Positions 42,588-52,223 of a stretch of 64,000 bases of DNA are shown one piece after another. Source of the DNA: JBCFBK01 sp038562555 (lineage in GTDB: Bacteria; Bacteroidota; Bacteroidia; Bacteroidales; Prolixibacteraceae). The stretch is from the NCBI GenBank assembly GCA_038562555.1, contig JBCFBK010000013.1, positions 1 through 64,000 on the forward strand, given 5' to 3'. The notes beneath the pieces are model-generated. The model saw only the letters and a list, made by a program, of their open reading frames with translations, made no database searches and was not told where the DNA came from. Each line of letters starts with the position of its first letter. Position 1 is the first letter of the stretch. The translations under genes and the position numbers were made by a program.

Positions 42588-44018
42588 CTAGCTCAGGCCG
42601 TTCAGCGAATTCTGGAAATTCCGCTTTGCATTAGCCGACCGGTTATAGGCACCGGGTCCGGCAATACATCCGCCCTCGCAAGCCATCACTTCATAAAACT
42701 GCGCTTCCGATTTTCCTTTCTCAAGCATCTTCAACCGGCGGATCGCTTTTTTGTCGATCCCGTCGATCTTTTCGGCGGTAAAGCCGGTGATCTTCCCTTC
42801 TGCCTGAACAGCCTGAAGTACACCTCCGCTCTGCGCAAATCCGCGCGATGCTTTCGTGTAGTTTTCAAGCGGCATCTCTTCCATTTCCTCAGGATGAATT
42901 TCCAATCCCAGCAGAAGTGCGTCCATTTCCTCAAAACTCAACACATAGTCGAGGGTTCCCAGATCGCGCGCCTCTTTACGCTTTGCCACGCACGGCCCGA
43001 TAAATACCAGACGTGCACGGGGATATTTCTGCCTCATTTCTTCGGCGGTATAAGCCATCGGCGAGGGTGTATGCGACACATAAGGCATTAAACCGGGCGC
43101 ATGTTTACGGACCGCCTCCACATACGACGGACAGCAGGAGGTCGTCATAAAAGGCCTGCCCTCCTCCAGACACTCTTTCAGTTCTTCCGCTTCATGCCGG
43201 GCCGTTTTTTCAGCCCCCCGCGCCACCTCAACCACCTCGCTGAAGCCAATCGCCTTGATGGCCGAAAAAACCTTTCCGGGCGATTCTGCGTATTGTGAAA
43301 ATATGGCTGGCGCAACCAGGGCAATCACCTGCTCCTTTTTCTCAATCGCGCACAATACGTCGACGATCGACGACAGCTCAAAGATGGCACCAAACGGACA
43401 GGCCGTAATACATTTTCCACAGTAAATGCATTTATCGGTATTTATCTCCTCCACCCCGCGTTCATTCTTTTTAATCGCCCCTACCGGACAAACTTCCTCG
43501 CAGGGGATCGGCATATAGATAATGGCATGATAAGGGCAGGCCTGCTGGCATAAACCGCAGTTCACGCACTGAACCGCGTTGATCTCTGTTTGCCCGGAAG
43601 CGGTGTACCGGATTGCATTCTTGGGGCAGTTCGTGACGCAGGGACTGGCTACGCAGCCACGGCACAGGTTGGTCACCACATAATTTACCTGGACACAACT
43701 GGTGCAGGCCTCATCCACCACGGTCAGAATTTTTTCGCCGGGCGTTTCCCGTATGATTGCCTTTTTTGCGTATTCCTTCAACGTATGCAGGTCGATGTCA
43801 TCTTCCGGAACCTCGAAGCCCAGCAATGGCAGCATCTTATAACGGGTAATGGCCCGCTCCTTATAAATACAGCAACGCCCCCGGGGATTCCTGTCTTTCG
43901 GATACATCTTAACCAGAAGAGCATCAATGGACGACACCAGCTCCCCTGCCCGGAACATACCCGACAGTTTCGCCATTAGCTCGTGCCTGATGATCATGAT
44001 ATTGTTGAGATAAGCCAT
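42588..44018 (-). CDS. Monomeric [FeFe]-hydrogenase, group-B-like
   Basis: A 476-residue iron-sulfur protein. The N-terminal 95 residues lack known motifs. Then come ferredoxin-type clusters (CRGCVASPCVTNCP, CVNCGLCQQACP, CIYCGKCITACP). The H-cluster domain has motif L1 TTSCCPSYVEAV, L2 FIGPCVAKRKEA and L3 EVMACEGGCIAGPGAYN. L2 reads GPCVAK rather than the MPCxxK of prototypical group A enzymes, as in group B of anaerobic Clostridia and Bacteroidota. It would exchange electrons between ferredoxin and protons. No HydEFG maturation genes lie in the window. A sensory or non-H2 role cannot be excluded for group B enzymes. Confidence 0.85.
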   Translation of the reverse strand: MAYLNNIMIIRHELMAKLSGMFRAGELVSSIDALLVKMYPKDRNPRGRCCIYKERAITRYKMLPLLGFEVPEDDIDLHTLKEYAKKAIIRETPGEKILTVVDEACTSCVQVNYVVTNLCRGCVASPCVTNCPKNAIRYTASGQTEINAVQCVNCGLCQQACPYHAIIYMPIPCEEVCPVGAIKKNERGVEEINTDKCIYCGKCITACPFGAIFELSSIVDVLCAIEKKEQVIALVAPAIFSQYAESPGKVFSAIKAIGFSEVVEVARGAEKTARHEAEELKECLEEGRPFMTTSCCPSYVEAVRKHAPGLMPYVSHTPSPMAYTAEEMRQKYPRARLVFIGPCVAKRKEARDLGTLDYVLSFEEMDALLLGLEIHPEEMEEMPLENYTKASRGFAQSGGVLQAVQAEGKITGFTAEKIDGIDKKAIRRLKMLEKGKSEAQFYEVMACEGGCIAGPGAYNRSANAKRNFQNSLNGLS

Positions 44019-44090
44019 GGAAGGTTGATTTTTGACGACACAAAGATAATGATTATATGCTAAACAACATATTCCCGGGGAAAGAATAAA

Positions 44091-45218
44091 TCACTGAACC
44101 AAAGTCAGCACGTATCCGGCAGCAGCACCTCCAAGGACAATGAGTGCACTGTTTATTTTTTTAAAAACAAAGATGACAATCAGGCTGACGGCCGCGATTA
44201 GCATTGTTCGCCAGCCGGTTAGCGTGTCCCTGCCCATTTCAACACAAACAGCCACGATTACGGCAACGGCGGCGATGTTGACAGCATCGAGGAAAGCGCT
44301 CATCGCCTTTGATTTCCGTAACCGGGAAACGTAGGGGTTGAGGATGGCAACAAATATAAACGAGGGGAGAAATACCCCTGCTGTAGCGGCAAGGGCCCCC
44401 CAGGGGCCATTCATCTGCCAGCCGACAAAAGTGGCGGTAGACAAAATCGGTCCCGGGGTGAACTGCCCCACGGCAACTGCGTCGATCAGTTCCTGACGTG
44501 TCAGCAGACCAGTGCTTACCAGTTCAGCATCCAGAAAGGCGAAGAGTACATAGCCACCCCCGTAAAGAAGGGCTCCAACTTTCAGGAAGATCATCAGTAT
44601 TTTCAGGTTTGCTGACTGTAAGGCCGGGAGGTCCGCCTGAAGAAGTATGAGTGGAATCAGGCTGTTTGCGCTGCGGTTAAAATCTTTGGCATAATAAAGC
44701 ATCAGCCCGAGCGCTCCACACGCGAAAAGAGCCACAATTTCATTCACCCCAAGCAGCGATGCCGCTACCGTAAGCACCCCCAGCAAGCCTAATTCGGCGC
44801 TCTTCAGGGCTTTTTTCCCGAGCCTGATCACTGCTGAAATGATGATCGCGATAACGGCAGGTTTAATGCCGTAAATAAAAGGCTCCACATCGGGAAGCCG
44901 GCCATACTTATCGTAAAGCCATGCAAAAACAGCGGTAATGACAACCGCGGGAAGAACGAAACTAAGGCCGGCTGCGATCATCCCGGTACGGCCTGCCCGC
45001 TCATACCCGACATGCATGGTCATTTCAGTTGAATTGGGACCGGGGATCAGATTCGTGGCGCCAATCAGATCAAGAAAATGTTCATGGGTCATCCACTTTC
45101 GTTTTCTGACCACTTCATCTTCAAACATAGCAATATGGGCCGCCGGACCTCCAAAGGCAATACTCCCCAGCTTGAAAAACAACTTTGTCAGTTCTTTCAG
45201 CTCTCCCTTTTTTCCCAT
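44091..45218 (-). CDS. chrA: Chromate transporter (ChrA/CHR family)
   Basis: A 375-residue inner-membrane protein with two homologous halves, the long bidomain CHR form. First half: KLGSIAFGGPAAHIAMFEDE and LIGATNLIPGPNSTEM at about 15-60. Second half: KVGALLYGGGYVLFAFLDAE and AVGQFTPGPILSTATFVGW at about 210-270. About ten membrane segments. The family exports chromate in some bacteria; in others the anion is unproven. It is a single gene, followed on the same strand by the hydrogenase after 72 bp, which need not mean a functional link. Confidence 0.9.
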   Translation of the reverse strand: MGKKGELKELTKLFFKLGSIAFGGPAAHIAMFEDEVVRKRKWMTHEHFLDLIGATNLIPGPNSTEMTMHVGYERAGRTGMIAAGLSFVLPAVVITAVFAWLYDKYGRLPDVEPFIYGIKPAVIAIIISAVIRLGKKALKSAELGLLGVLTVAASLLGVNEIVALFACGALGLMLYYAKDFNRSANSLIPLILLQADLPALQSANLKILMIFLKVGALLYGGGYVLFAFLDAELVSTGLLTRQELIDAVAVGQFTPGPILSTATFVGWQMNGPWGALAATAGVFLPSFIFVAILNPYVSRLRKSKAMSAFLDAVNIAAVAVIVAVCVEMGRDTLTGWRTMLIAAVSLIVIFVFKKINSALIVLGGAAAGYVLTLVQ

Positions 45219-45304
45219 TCAGGAAATCTTTAGCGTTAACTTTACAGAAACGTTTTGCGGGGCCTTTTTGATCAGTTTATCTTTGATTACCGGAGCATGA
45301 ACCG

Positions 45305-47239
45305 CTACTTTCCTGCCGGCAGTCGCGGTAATTCTTTCGAAGGACTGTCGATATTAAAAAAGCTGATCAGCGATTTTAACTGATCTGCCTGACTCGACAA
45401 TTCCTCAGCGCTGCAGGCAAGTTCTTCAGAAGCTGCTGCGTTCTGTTGGATGATATGGTTTAAATCGCTCAGCGCCTGATTCACCTGTATTACCCCCAGG
45501 CTCTGTTCTTTGTTGGCGTAAGTTATCTGATGCACCAGTATTGCCGTCTTCTCAATTTCGGGCGTCAGCTCGTTGATCAGTTTATCCGACTCCTCCGTCA
45601 CGATCGCACTGTTACGGGAGATCTGGGTAATTTCGTGTGCCGCGGTTTTGCTGCGTTCGGCAAGCTTCTGGACTTCGGCGGCCACCACGGCGAATCCCCT
45701 CCCATGTTCGCCTTCGCGGGCTGCCTCGACGGCCGCATTTAAAGCCAGGATATTGGTCTGGAAAGCAATGTCGTTGATGACGTTTATTTTTCCGGCGATA
45801 TCCTTGATGGAACTGATACTCTTCTTACCGGAAATCCGCATCAGATCCATGCCCTCTTTCGCTTTAACAGAGATCTTCTCGGTCTGAACGGCATTGTCGG
45901 TACTTTGCTGAATGCTGGCAGCCATTTGTTCCATCGACGACGACACCTCCTCGGCGGCGCCAGCCTGAGAGCTGGCTCCCTGCGACAACTGCTGTGAACC
46001 GGAGCTGATCTGCTGACTGGCTGAAGCCATATCAACTGCGCCGCGGCTGATCACCGTTACAATTTCGCGCAGTTTGTCAACCATTTGCGATAAGGATTTT
46101 GCCAGTACTCCGATCTCATCTTCCTGGTCAATATCCAGTTCCGCCGTCAGGTCTCCTTTGGCTATCCGTTTGGCAAATTCAACGCTTTTGTTGACAGAAC
46201 CTGAAATTGTTTTGCTGATATAAGTGGTAATCAACAAAATGATCCCGATACTTAAAAGAACCGACAGGAAAAGGACATTCCGGATATGCCGCAGGATCTG
46301 CGTCATCTCATCTTTGTAAAGCGTAGCGGCAATATACGATTCAATTTCCGGAAGGTATTTGAAATACAGAACCTTTTTTTCACCCTCCCATTTATACGCT
46401 ATTTTCCCGGTCTCCGATTTTGCCTCAGTTAACTTCCTGAAAAATTCATCTTTTTTGTGAATTGTTTCATCTTTGACCGGATGAACAACCATTTGGCCTT
46501 CTTTATCGATGATAAAAGGATAACCCGACTGCAAAAACGTTTTGCTGTTGAAAAGCTGCGTGATATGTTCCATGTCTTTTTCAGGCATCCCCACGAATAA
46601 CAGCGCTAAGATCTCACCGTTCACGCTCAGGGGCCGGTACACCGTTATATACCAGTCGCTCACCACATAGGCTCTGCCAATAAAATCCTGTCCGCGTTTA
46701 ACAGCCCTGAGTACCGGCGAATCGTCGGGGAGATAAGTATCGACAGCCCTGCTTCCGCCGGCTTTTAAAACTGAGGTGGAAATCCGCAGATAGCCCCCGT
46801 CTATCTTCTGAAAAATAGTGGCTTTGGCTCCGGTTAGGCTGGTTATCTTATCAACCAACGAGGTATCGCCGTGAATAGGTTCGCCATTCAGTAAAAGTGA
46901 AGGAATCTGAATTCGCCTTGTATTGTGCGTAATCTGATCGGTCGCGCTTACTTCAATCCGGTTGCTTTCGTCAAGTGTCAAATTGCCTGAAGAGGTGAAA
47001 AGTTCGTCGGCCATGTTCATAGCCGCCTGCATTTGGCCCTGCCGTTCCATGATTTGCAACCGGACCATTTTGCACAGGTCTTCAACCTGCTCCGTCATAT
47101 TCGCGTCGGTATCAGCTATGATCTTATCATGCTGGATGTGATAAATGTAAACTCCAAGAAGGGCAAGGATCAGGACCACAGCAACATTAATAAAAACGCT
47201 CATACGTGTTCCAATTCCAAAGTCATTTAGTTTTTTCAT
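45305..47239 (-). CDS. Methyl-accepting chemotaxis receptor with Cache sensor
   Basis: A 644-residue receptor. Membrane helix at about 13-33 (VFINVAVVLILALLGVYIYH), periplasmic Cache3/Cache2-type sensor at about 35-310 (KATIFQKIDGGYLRISTSV, FLQSGYPFIIDKEGQMVVHP), second helix at about 315-338, HAMP at about 340-390, then the signalling domain with tip NILALNAAVEAAREGEHGRG and FAVVAAEVQKLAERS. It would steer motility in response to a small ligand, often a carboxylate for this sensor type. No che or motility gene is nearby, so it is an orphan receptor. Its start codon forms the end of a dispersed repeat described separately. Confidence 0.93.
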   Translation of the reverse strand: MKKLNDFGIGTRMSVFINVAVVLILALLGVYIYHIQHDKIIADTDANMTEQVEDLCKMVRLQIMERQGQMQAAMNMADELFTSSGNLTLDESNRIEVSATDQITHNTRRIQIPSLLLNGEPIHGDTSLVDKITSLTGAKATIFQKIDGGYLRISTSVLKAGGSRAVDTYLPDDSPVLRAVKRGQDFIGRAYVVSDWYITVYRPLSVNGEILALLFVGMPEKDMEHITQLFNSKTFLQSGYPFIIDKEGQMVVHPVKDETIHKKDEFFRKLTEAKSETGKIAYKWEGEKKVLYFKYLPEIESYIAATLYKDEMTQILRHIRNVLFLSVLLSIGIILLITTYISKTISGSVNKSVEFAKRIAKGDLTAELDIDQEDEIGVLAKSLSQMVDKLREIVTVISRGAVDMASASQQISSGSQQLSQGASSQAGAAEEVSSSMEQMAASIQQSTDNAVQTEKISVKAKEGMDLMRISGKKSISSIKDIAGKINVINDIAFQTNILALNAAVEAAREGEHGRGFAVVAAEVQKLAERSKTAAHEITQISRNSAIVTEESDKLINELTPEIEKTAILVHQITYANKEQSLGVIQVNQALSDLNHIIQQNAAASEELACSAEELSSQADQLKSLISFFNIDSPSKELPRLPAGK

Positions 47240-47373
47240 CCGAAAATAATTTGTTTTTTATTGGTCGGATGGAACTCGCATAGCCAGGATTTTCGCTTCG
47301 TTTCAATTCGCTTCGCGGATCTCGCAAGCTCGATTCATTCGTGTTTGTGCTTGGCAAACATGCTCGTTTCATC
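47239..47373 (-). repeat. Dispersed repeat, copy A, ending at the chemotaxis receptor start
   Basis: Read on the minus strand: begins ATGAAACGAGCATG, has a longer variable centre (including a 40-bp insert around GAAGCGAATTGAAACGAAGC), then GGCTATGCGAGTTCCATCCG, ACC and an A/T-rich end ACAAATTATTTTCGGATG whose last ATG is the receptor start. The 3' 50 bp match copies at 54732-54827 and 63727-63828 closely. The copy encodes an open frame ending ENPGYASSIRPIKNKLFSDE. Confidence 0.7.
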
Positions 47374-47565
47374 GGTTTTTAATTAGGCTATTGTCGGTCT
47401 TTCATGCAGGAATTGCGACGCGCTCCTCACACCGTACCAAATCCGCTGATCATGTCCTGCCCGAAACTTAGTAAAAGTATCAAAAAAATTCATTTGCTGC
47501 TTTCACATTCAGGACTGCCGAAAAATAAATTATATTTGAAACAGCTATCAATTAAAAGGAAAAAA
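47374..47565. other. Divergent spacer between the chemotaxis receptor and YeeE/YedE genes
   Basis: Apart from the repeat at 47239-47373, the spacer holds TATATTTG at 47531-47538, a -7 box for the rightward gene without a clear TTG at the usual distance, and the ribosome site AAAAGGAAA just before 47566. A frame reading from 47404 into the transporter has no protein-like features. Confidence 0.5.
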
Positions 47566-48567
47566 ATGATCGTGTTTATTCTAGGGGCTTTGTTTGGAGC
47601 CATCCTCATTTACGCCAGGCTAAATAAATTCAATACCATCAGCGGACTGGCCACGCTCGAAAATTTCGCCGTTGCCAAAGCGCTTTTATTTGCAGTGGGG
47701 CTCGGGGCGGTGCTGCTGAGTATCAATGTCGGACTCGGGGCGGCCTCCTTCCATGTAAAGCCATTTATTTTGGGCGGCATCGCCCTGGGAGGTATTGTTT
47801 TCGGGATTGGAATGGCGCTGCTGGGCTATTGTCCGGGAACTTTGCCGGTATCGCTGGGAGAAGGGTCACTTGATGCACTTACCGGAATTATTGGCGGATT
47901 GGCCGGAGGTTTGCTGTACACTTTCCTGGCACCCTCAGGAAAAGCTATACTGGGGCCGGATCTGGGAGAGATCTCCCTGCATTCGGCCATAGGTACCAAC
48001 GCTTTGTTTTATATCCTCACCATACTTGCCGGACTCTTGTTTGCCGGGATTGCTTTTTGGCTGCACCGGCTCGATAAAGTGAAGGATCTGAAATGGCTGG
48101 TGGCGGGAACAGGTCTTGCCATCCTGAATGTGATCGTCTTTTCAAATGCAGTTGCCGGCAGGCCCATCGGGGCTTCCACCACTTACCCCTATGTGGCCGG
48201 TCTGATGGCAGGGCTCACGAAAAATGATTATTTCGCGAAGATTCAGGGGCCGGGCAGTTGGGAAGTTCTGTTTTTAGCGGGAGCTTTCATTGCCGCCCTG
48301 ATCATCTCTTTGATCAGAAGGCAGTTTAAATTTACGCTTATGCATACCAACTGGTTAAGATACAAGGGAAACTCGCCGGGAAAAAGAATATTTTGGGCTT
48401 TTGCCGGAGGATTTCTGCTCATCATTGGGGCACGCATGGCGGGGGGATGTACCAGCGGCCATATTCTTTCGGGAGGAATGCAACTTGCACTAAGCAGCCT
48501 GATTTTTGGCATTTTCGTATTTGCAGCTTTTCTGACTACCGGAAAGTTGTTTTACAGGAAAATCTGA
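47566..48567 (+). CDS. YeeE/YedE-family membrane transporter (sulfur-compound uptake)
   Basis: Start at ATG 47566 (MIVFILGALFGAILIYARLN), preceded by AAAAGGAAAAAA; 333 residues. About nine hydrophobic segments in two related halves. Family cysteine motifs are present: LLGYCPGTLPVSLGEG in the first half and ARMAGGCTSGHILSGGMQL near the C-terminus. In characterised relatives (TsuA) conserved cysteines pass thiosulfate through the membrane. A fused two-domain form is seen here, whereas many bacteria code the halves as separate genes. The substrate is inferred from the family only. Confidence 0.85.
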   Translation: MIVFILGALFGAILIYARLNKFNTISGLATLENFAVAKALLFAVGLGAVLLSINVGLGAASFHVKPFILGGIALGGIVFGIGMALLGYCPGTLPVSLGEGSLDALTGIIGGLAGGLLYTFLAPSGKAILGPDLGEISLHSAIGTNALFYILTILAGLLFAGIAFWLHRLDKVKDLKWLVAGTGLAILNVIVFSNAVAGRPIGASTTYPYVAGLMAGLTKNDYFAKIQGPGSWEVLFLAGAFIAALIISLIRRQFKFTLMHTNWLRYKGNSPGKRIFWAFAGGFLLIIGARMAGGCTSGHILSGGMQLALSSLIFGIFVFAAFLTTGKLFYRKI

Positions 48568-48652
48568 GCACTCCCTTTCTTTCTCCACGCCGAAAATTGT
48601 GGCAGCCACTCTGCAAAAATCTTCCTACATTTGCGCCACTTATTACCGGAGC

Positions 48653-49783
48653 ATGAAAACAGTTCCCAAACGGTTAAAACGTATGACGACAGTCCTCTTT
48701 AGCGTATTATTGCTCGTGATCCTTGCCATTTATCTATATATGCAGCGCCCTGAATTCGGGAAAGCTCCGGCAGGAAAGCGCCTGGAGATGATGAACAAAT
48801 CTTCCCATTACAAAAACGGCAGGTTCCATAATATGCACAACACGCCGATGCTGACCGAAGGATACAGCATAACAGACCTTGTATACGATCAGTTCTTCAA
48901 AAAATTTCCCCGGCGAACGCCCGCCGACAGCATTCCGTGTGTCAAAACCGACCTGTCCGGACTCCCGCAGGACGATGATGTTCTGGTTTGGTTTGGCCAT
49001 TCTTCGTATTTTCTGCAAACAGGCGGAAAAAGGTTTCTGGTCGATCCGGTTTTCAGCGAGAATGCGTCGCCTGTTCCGGGTACCAACCGTTCTTTTAAAG
49101 GCTCGAACGCATACGCGGCATCCGATATGCCGCAGATCGACTACTTACTGATCACGCACGACCATTACGACCACCTGGATTATGAAACAGTGACCGCCTT
49201 AAAGGAAAAGGTAAAAACGGTTGTTTGCGGATTAGGCGTGGGCGCTCACTTTGAACGCTGGGGATTCGCGCCTGACAAGATTATCGAAAAAGACTGGAAC
49301 GACAGTATTGTTCCGGAGCCGGGTATCACGATCCATATCACCCCCGCACGCCATTTTTCAGGAAGAGGGTTCAAGAGGAACAACACCTTGTGGGTATCGT
49401 TTATACTGCAAACACCTGCACTGAAAGTATTCATGGGCGGAGACAGCGGCTACGACACCCACTTTGCCGAAATTGGCCATAAACATGGCCCTTTCGATCT
49501 GGCCATTCTTGAAAACGGACAATACAACCCGGCCTGGAAAAACATTCACTCGATGCCGGGAGAAGTGCTAAAGGCAGCACAGGAATTAAAGGCCAAACGG
49601 CTTTTCCCGGTGCACGTGGCCAAATTCAGGCTGGCACAGCATCCGTGGGACGAACCCCTGACCGAGTTATGCCGCCTGAACGAGGGCTGCATTGTTCCAT
49701 TAGTGACGCCGTTAATAGGGGAAGCGGTAAACCTGGATGAACACGGCAGGGTCTTCCCGCAGTGGTGGAAAGGGGTAAACTAA
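48653..49783 (+). CDS. Membrane-anchored metallo-beta-lactamase-fold hydrolase (NAPE-PLD/UlaG-like)
   Basis: Start at ATG 48653 (MKTVPKRLKRMTTVLFSVLL), 376 residues. One N-terminal membrane anchor at about 10-27. The metallohydrolase core shows DVLVWFGHSSYFLQTGGKRF, the zinc motif THDHYDHLD at about 165, a further histidine in ITPARHFSGRG, the aspartate in MGGDSGYDTHFAEIG and the late histidine in LFPVHVAKF. The family includes N-acyl-phosphatidylethanolamine phospholipase D and UlaG lactonases. Substrate unknown. It converges with the GH92 gene with only 15 bp between stops. Confidence 0.88.
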   Translation: MKTVPKRLKRMTTVLFSVLLLVILAIYLYMQRPEFGKAPAGKRLEMMNKSSHYKNGRFHNMHNTPMLTEGYSITDLVYDQFFKKFPRRTPADSIPCVKTDLSGLPQDDDVLVWFGHSSYFLQTGGKRFLVDPVFSENASPVPGTNRSFKGSNAYAASDMPQIDYLLITHDHYDHLDYETVTALKEKVKTVVCGLGVGAHFERWGFAPDKIIEKDWNDSIVPEPGITIHITPARHFSGRGFKRNNTLWVSFILQTPALKVFMGGDSGYDTHFAEIGHKHGPFDLAILENGQYNPAWKNIHSMPGEVLKAAQELKAKRLFPVHVAKFRLAQHPWDEPLTELCRLNEGCIVPLVTPLIGEAVNLDEHGRVFPQWWKGVN

Positions 49784-49798
49784 AACGCCCGAGGGTCT

Positions 49799-52222
49799 CT
49801 ACGTTTTGAAAGGAACAAGCAAACGGTCGGAAACCCGGAACTCAAAAATATTTATGCCCCAACTCGTATTGGGATGGGAACCCATTTCAAGCTCGAGCAT
49901 TCCCCCTGCTGCGATTTCGCTGTAGTTCAGGAAACAGCGGTCAAGCGGTTTGCCATTCAGCCGGGCTTTCTGAATATAGATATTTTTAGGGCTGTTCTGA
50001 TGCGCAGTAATGGTGAATGTCTTTCCTGATGCATAAACCGGATCGAGCTGGATGGTGATCTCCTCGAAAACGGGACTGGTAATTTCAAAGCGCAGGTCGC
50101 CCGGGCATAACTGGTGCAGCCCGACAGCAGCCAACACATACCAGGCCGACATTTGCCCTACATCTTCGTTCCCCACCAGGCCTTCCACCTTGTTTTTATA
50201 CGCCCGGCGGCATATTTCGCGGGTCCATTTCTGGGTCAGCCAGGGCGCACCCAGCCGATTAAACAGGAAAGGGATATGATGCACCGGCTCGTTGGCATGA
50301 TTGTAATAATCATTCCACATCATATTCTCCGGCACTTTTTCAAAAAATGCAGTCAAATCGGCAAGCACCGAATCCCGGCCTCCCATCAGTCCGACCATCC
50401 CCTCCACATCGTGCGGCACGAACCATCCCTGCTGATAGGGGTTGCATTCCACCGTCCCGTGCCATTCCTCCAACCGCCCCTTTTCGGGCCATGCTTTCCA
50501 GCTTCCATCCTCATTCCGGGCCCGAAACCAGCCGACTTCCGGATCAAAGACATTCCGGTAGCTCTGCGCAAGCGTTGAATATTTTTCATAATCGCCGCGA
50601 TTGCCTGCAGCTTTGGCTAATTGGGCCATGCACCATTCGGTATAGCTCAGTTCGAGCGTGTTTGAAATGGAAAAATCGCCTGTGGCAAACCCGGAATATC
50701 CCGACTCCGGCTCATTGCAGCGGACCGTGAAGCCAAGCCTCTCATTGCCGCTTAGCCGGCAGGTAGCCAAAGCGATCCGGTACGCGCGTTCCATATCAAA
50801 CTGGCCGATCCCCTTGGCATAAGCATCGGCCAGCACCGAAATTGCAGGATTGCCGATCATACACCCGCTGTAGGCGTTGAGCAGTTCCCAGCGTTCAAAA
50901 TAGCCTTTGCCGCTCTCGTCGGCCAGGGTGATCAGGGAATTGAGCATATCGTTCACGACAGTGGGGTTGATCAGCGTTTGCAGCGGAAACTGGCTGCGAA
51001 AAACATCCCAGCCGCTGAAAATGGTTCTTTTGGTGAAACCTGCCGACCTGTGAACAGCCTTGTCGCCTCCGCGATACTGCTTGCCGGTGTCTTCAAAGGT
51101 CCGCGGATCGATCAGGGTATGGTAAAGCGCCGTATAAAAGATGGCTCTTTCGTCGGGTGTACCACCCTTTACAGCGATCTTCCCCAACGCGTGGTTCCAG
51201 GAATCGTGCGCCTGTTCCCTGACCTCATCAAAATCCCAGCCGGAGATTTCCCGTTCCAGGTTTTGCTTTGCGCCTTCCAGGCTCACAAAGGAAATACCGG
51301 CTTTGAGCATCACCTGTTCATTCTCTTCCGTTTGAAAATTGGCAAAAAACCCCAGATGCTTATCCTTTTTTTCACGCAGTTGCATGTGGACATCCGAACG
51401 CGCCACTATGTCCTGATAGCGTTGGCTGGTTACATCTTCCAGTTTGCGGGTCCAGTTGCCGGGAATGGGCGCACTCCAGATGCCGAATTCACGGAATGGT
51501 TTACTGAACTGTGCGTAGAAAAACACCGTGTAATCGGCTTTACCCAGTCCGTTTCCCCAGCCTCCGCCTTCGGGCGGGCATTGCATCCAGCCCGCAATGG
51601 TGTTTTCACCGATCACCTTCACCTCCTGCAGGGTGGATGTTCCTCCGACACGCCTGGCCAGGTCGATCTGAATGCGCGACTGCCGGTTTTGGGGAAACGT
51701 GAACCGGTACATCCCGCAGCGGGTGGTCGCCGTCATCTCGGCCCTGATCCCGTAATCGCTCAAAACGACCGTATAGTAGCCCGCCGATGCGGTCTCGCTT
51801 TCTTTTGAATAACGCGAACGGTATCCCGCATCGGGATTGCCGGCTGTTCCGGCCGATGTCTTCAACTGGCCGGTGGCCGGCATCACCAAAAAGTTCCCCA
51901 GGTCGCCATACCAGCCTGTGCCGCTCATCTGGGTCAGGGCAAATCCCTCGATGCTTGTGTGTTCATAACTGTAACCCGGGGCATTGTCGCCACCGGTGAT
52001 AGTATTCGGACTGACCTGTACCATGCCAAAAGGGGTGGCCGCTCCGGGAAACGTCTTTCCCAGACCATGATAAACGCCCGCGGCGTCGGTACTGGTACTG
52101 GCGCCGATAAACGGATTTACCAGGCCGGCGGGGTCAGCCCCGGCAGTAGCCTGGCCGGCCGGCTTCTGACATCCGGCAAGCAGAAGGGCACATACACCCG
52201 TGATCATGATTGGTCTGAGCAT
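49799..52222 (-). CDS. GH92 alpha-mannosidase lipoprotein
   Basis: An 807-residue exo-alpha-mannosidase. Lipoprotein signal with cysteine at about residue 18 (LLLAGCQKPAGQ). N-terminal beta-sandwich with VNPFIGAS, FPGAATPFGMVQVSPNT and GYSYEHTSIEGFALTQMSGTG, then the (alpha/alpha)6 domain with the C-terminal EGLVGNEDVGQMSAWYVL, where the catalytic acidic residues of GH92 lie. GH92 enzymes are calcium-dependent inverting enzymes, mostly for alpha-1,2 linkages of N-glycans or yeast mannan. It follows the GH38-like gene after 1 bp, so both are co-translated. Its neighbours point to alpha-mannosides as the substrate of the locus. Confidence 0.93.
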   Translation of the reverse strand: MLRPIMITGVCALLLAGCQKPAGQATAGADPAGLVNPFIGASTSTDAAGVYHGLGKTFPGAATPFGMVQVSPNTITGGDNAPGYSYEHTSIEGFALTQMSGTGWYGDLGNFLVMPATGQLKTSAGTAGNPDAGYRSRYSKESETASAGYYTVVLSDYGIRAEMTATTRCGMYRFTFPQNRQSRIQIDLARRVGGTSTLQEVKVIGENTIAGWMQCPPEGGGWGNGLGKADYTVFFYAQFSKPFREFGIWSAPIPGNWTRKLEDVTSQRYQDIVARSDVHMQLREKKDKHLGFFANFQTEENEQVMLKAGISFVSLEGAKQNLEREISGWDFDEVREQAHDSWNHALGKIAVKGGTPDERAIFYTALYHTLIDPRTFEDTGKQYRGGDKAVHRSAGFTKRTIFSGWDVFRSQFPLQTLINPTVVNDMLNSLITLADESGKGYFERWELLNAYSGCMIGNPAISVLADAYAKGIGQFDMERAYRIALATCRLSGNERLGFTVRCNEPESGYSGFATGDFSISNTLELSYTEWCMAQLAKAAGNRGDYEKYSTLAQSYRNVFDPEVGWFRARNEDGSWKAWPEKGRLEEWHGTVECNPYQQGWFVPHDVEGMVGLMGGRDSVLADLTAFFEKVPENMMWNDYYNHANEPVHHIPFLFNRLGAPWLTQKWTREICRRAYKNKVEGLVGNEDVGQMSAWYVLAAVGLHQLCPGDLRFEITSPVFEEITIQLDPVYASGKTFTITAHQNSPKNIYIQKARLNGKPLDRCFLNYSEIAAGGMLELEMGSHPNTSWGINIFEFRVSDRLLVPFKT

Positions 52223-52223
52223 C

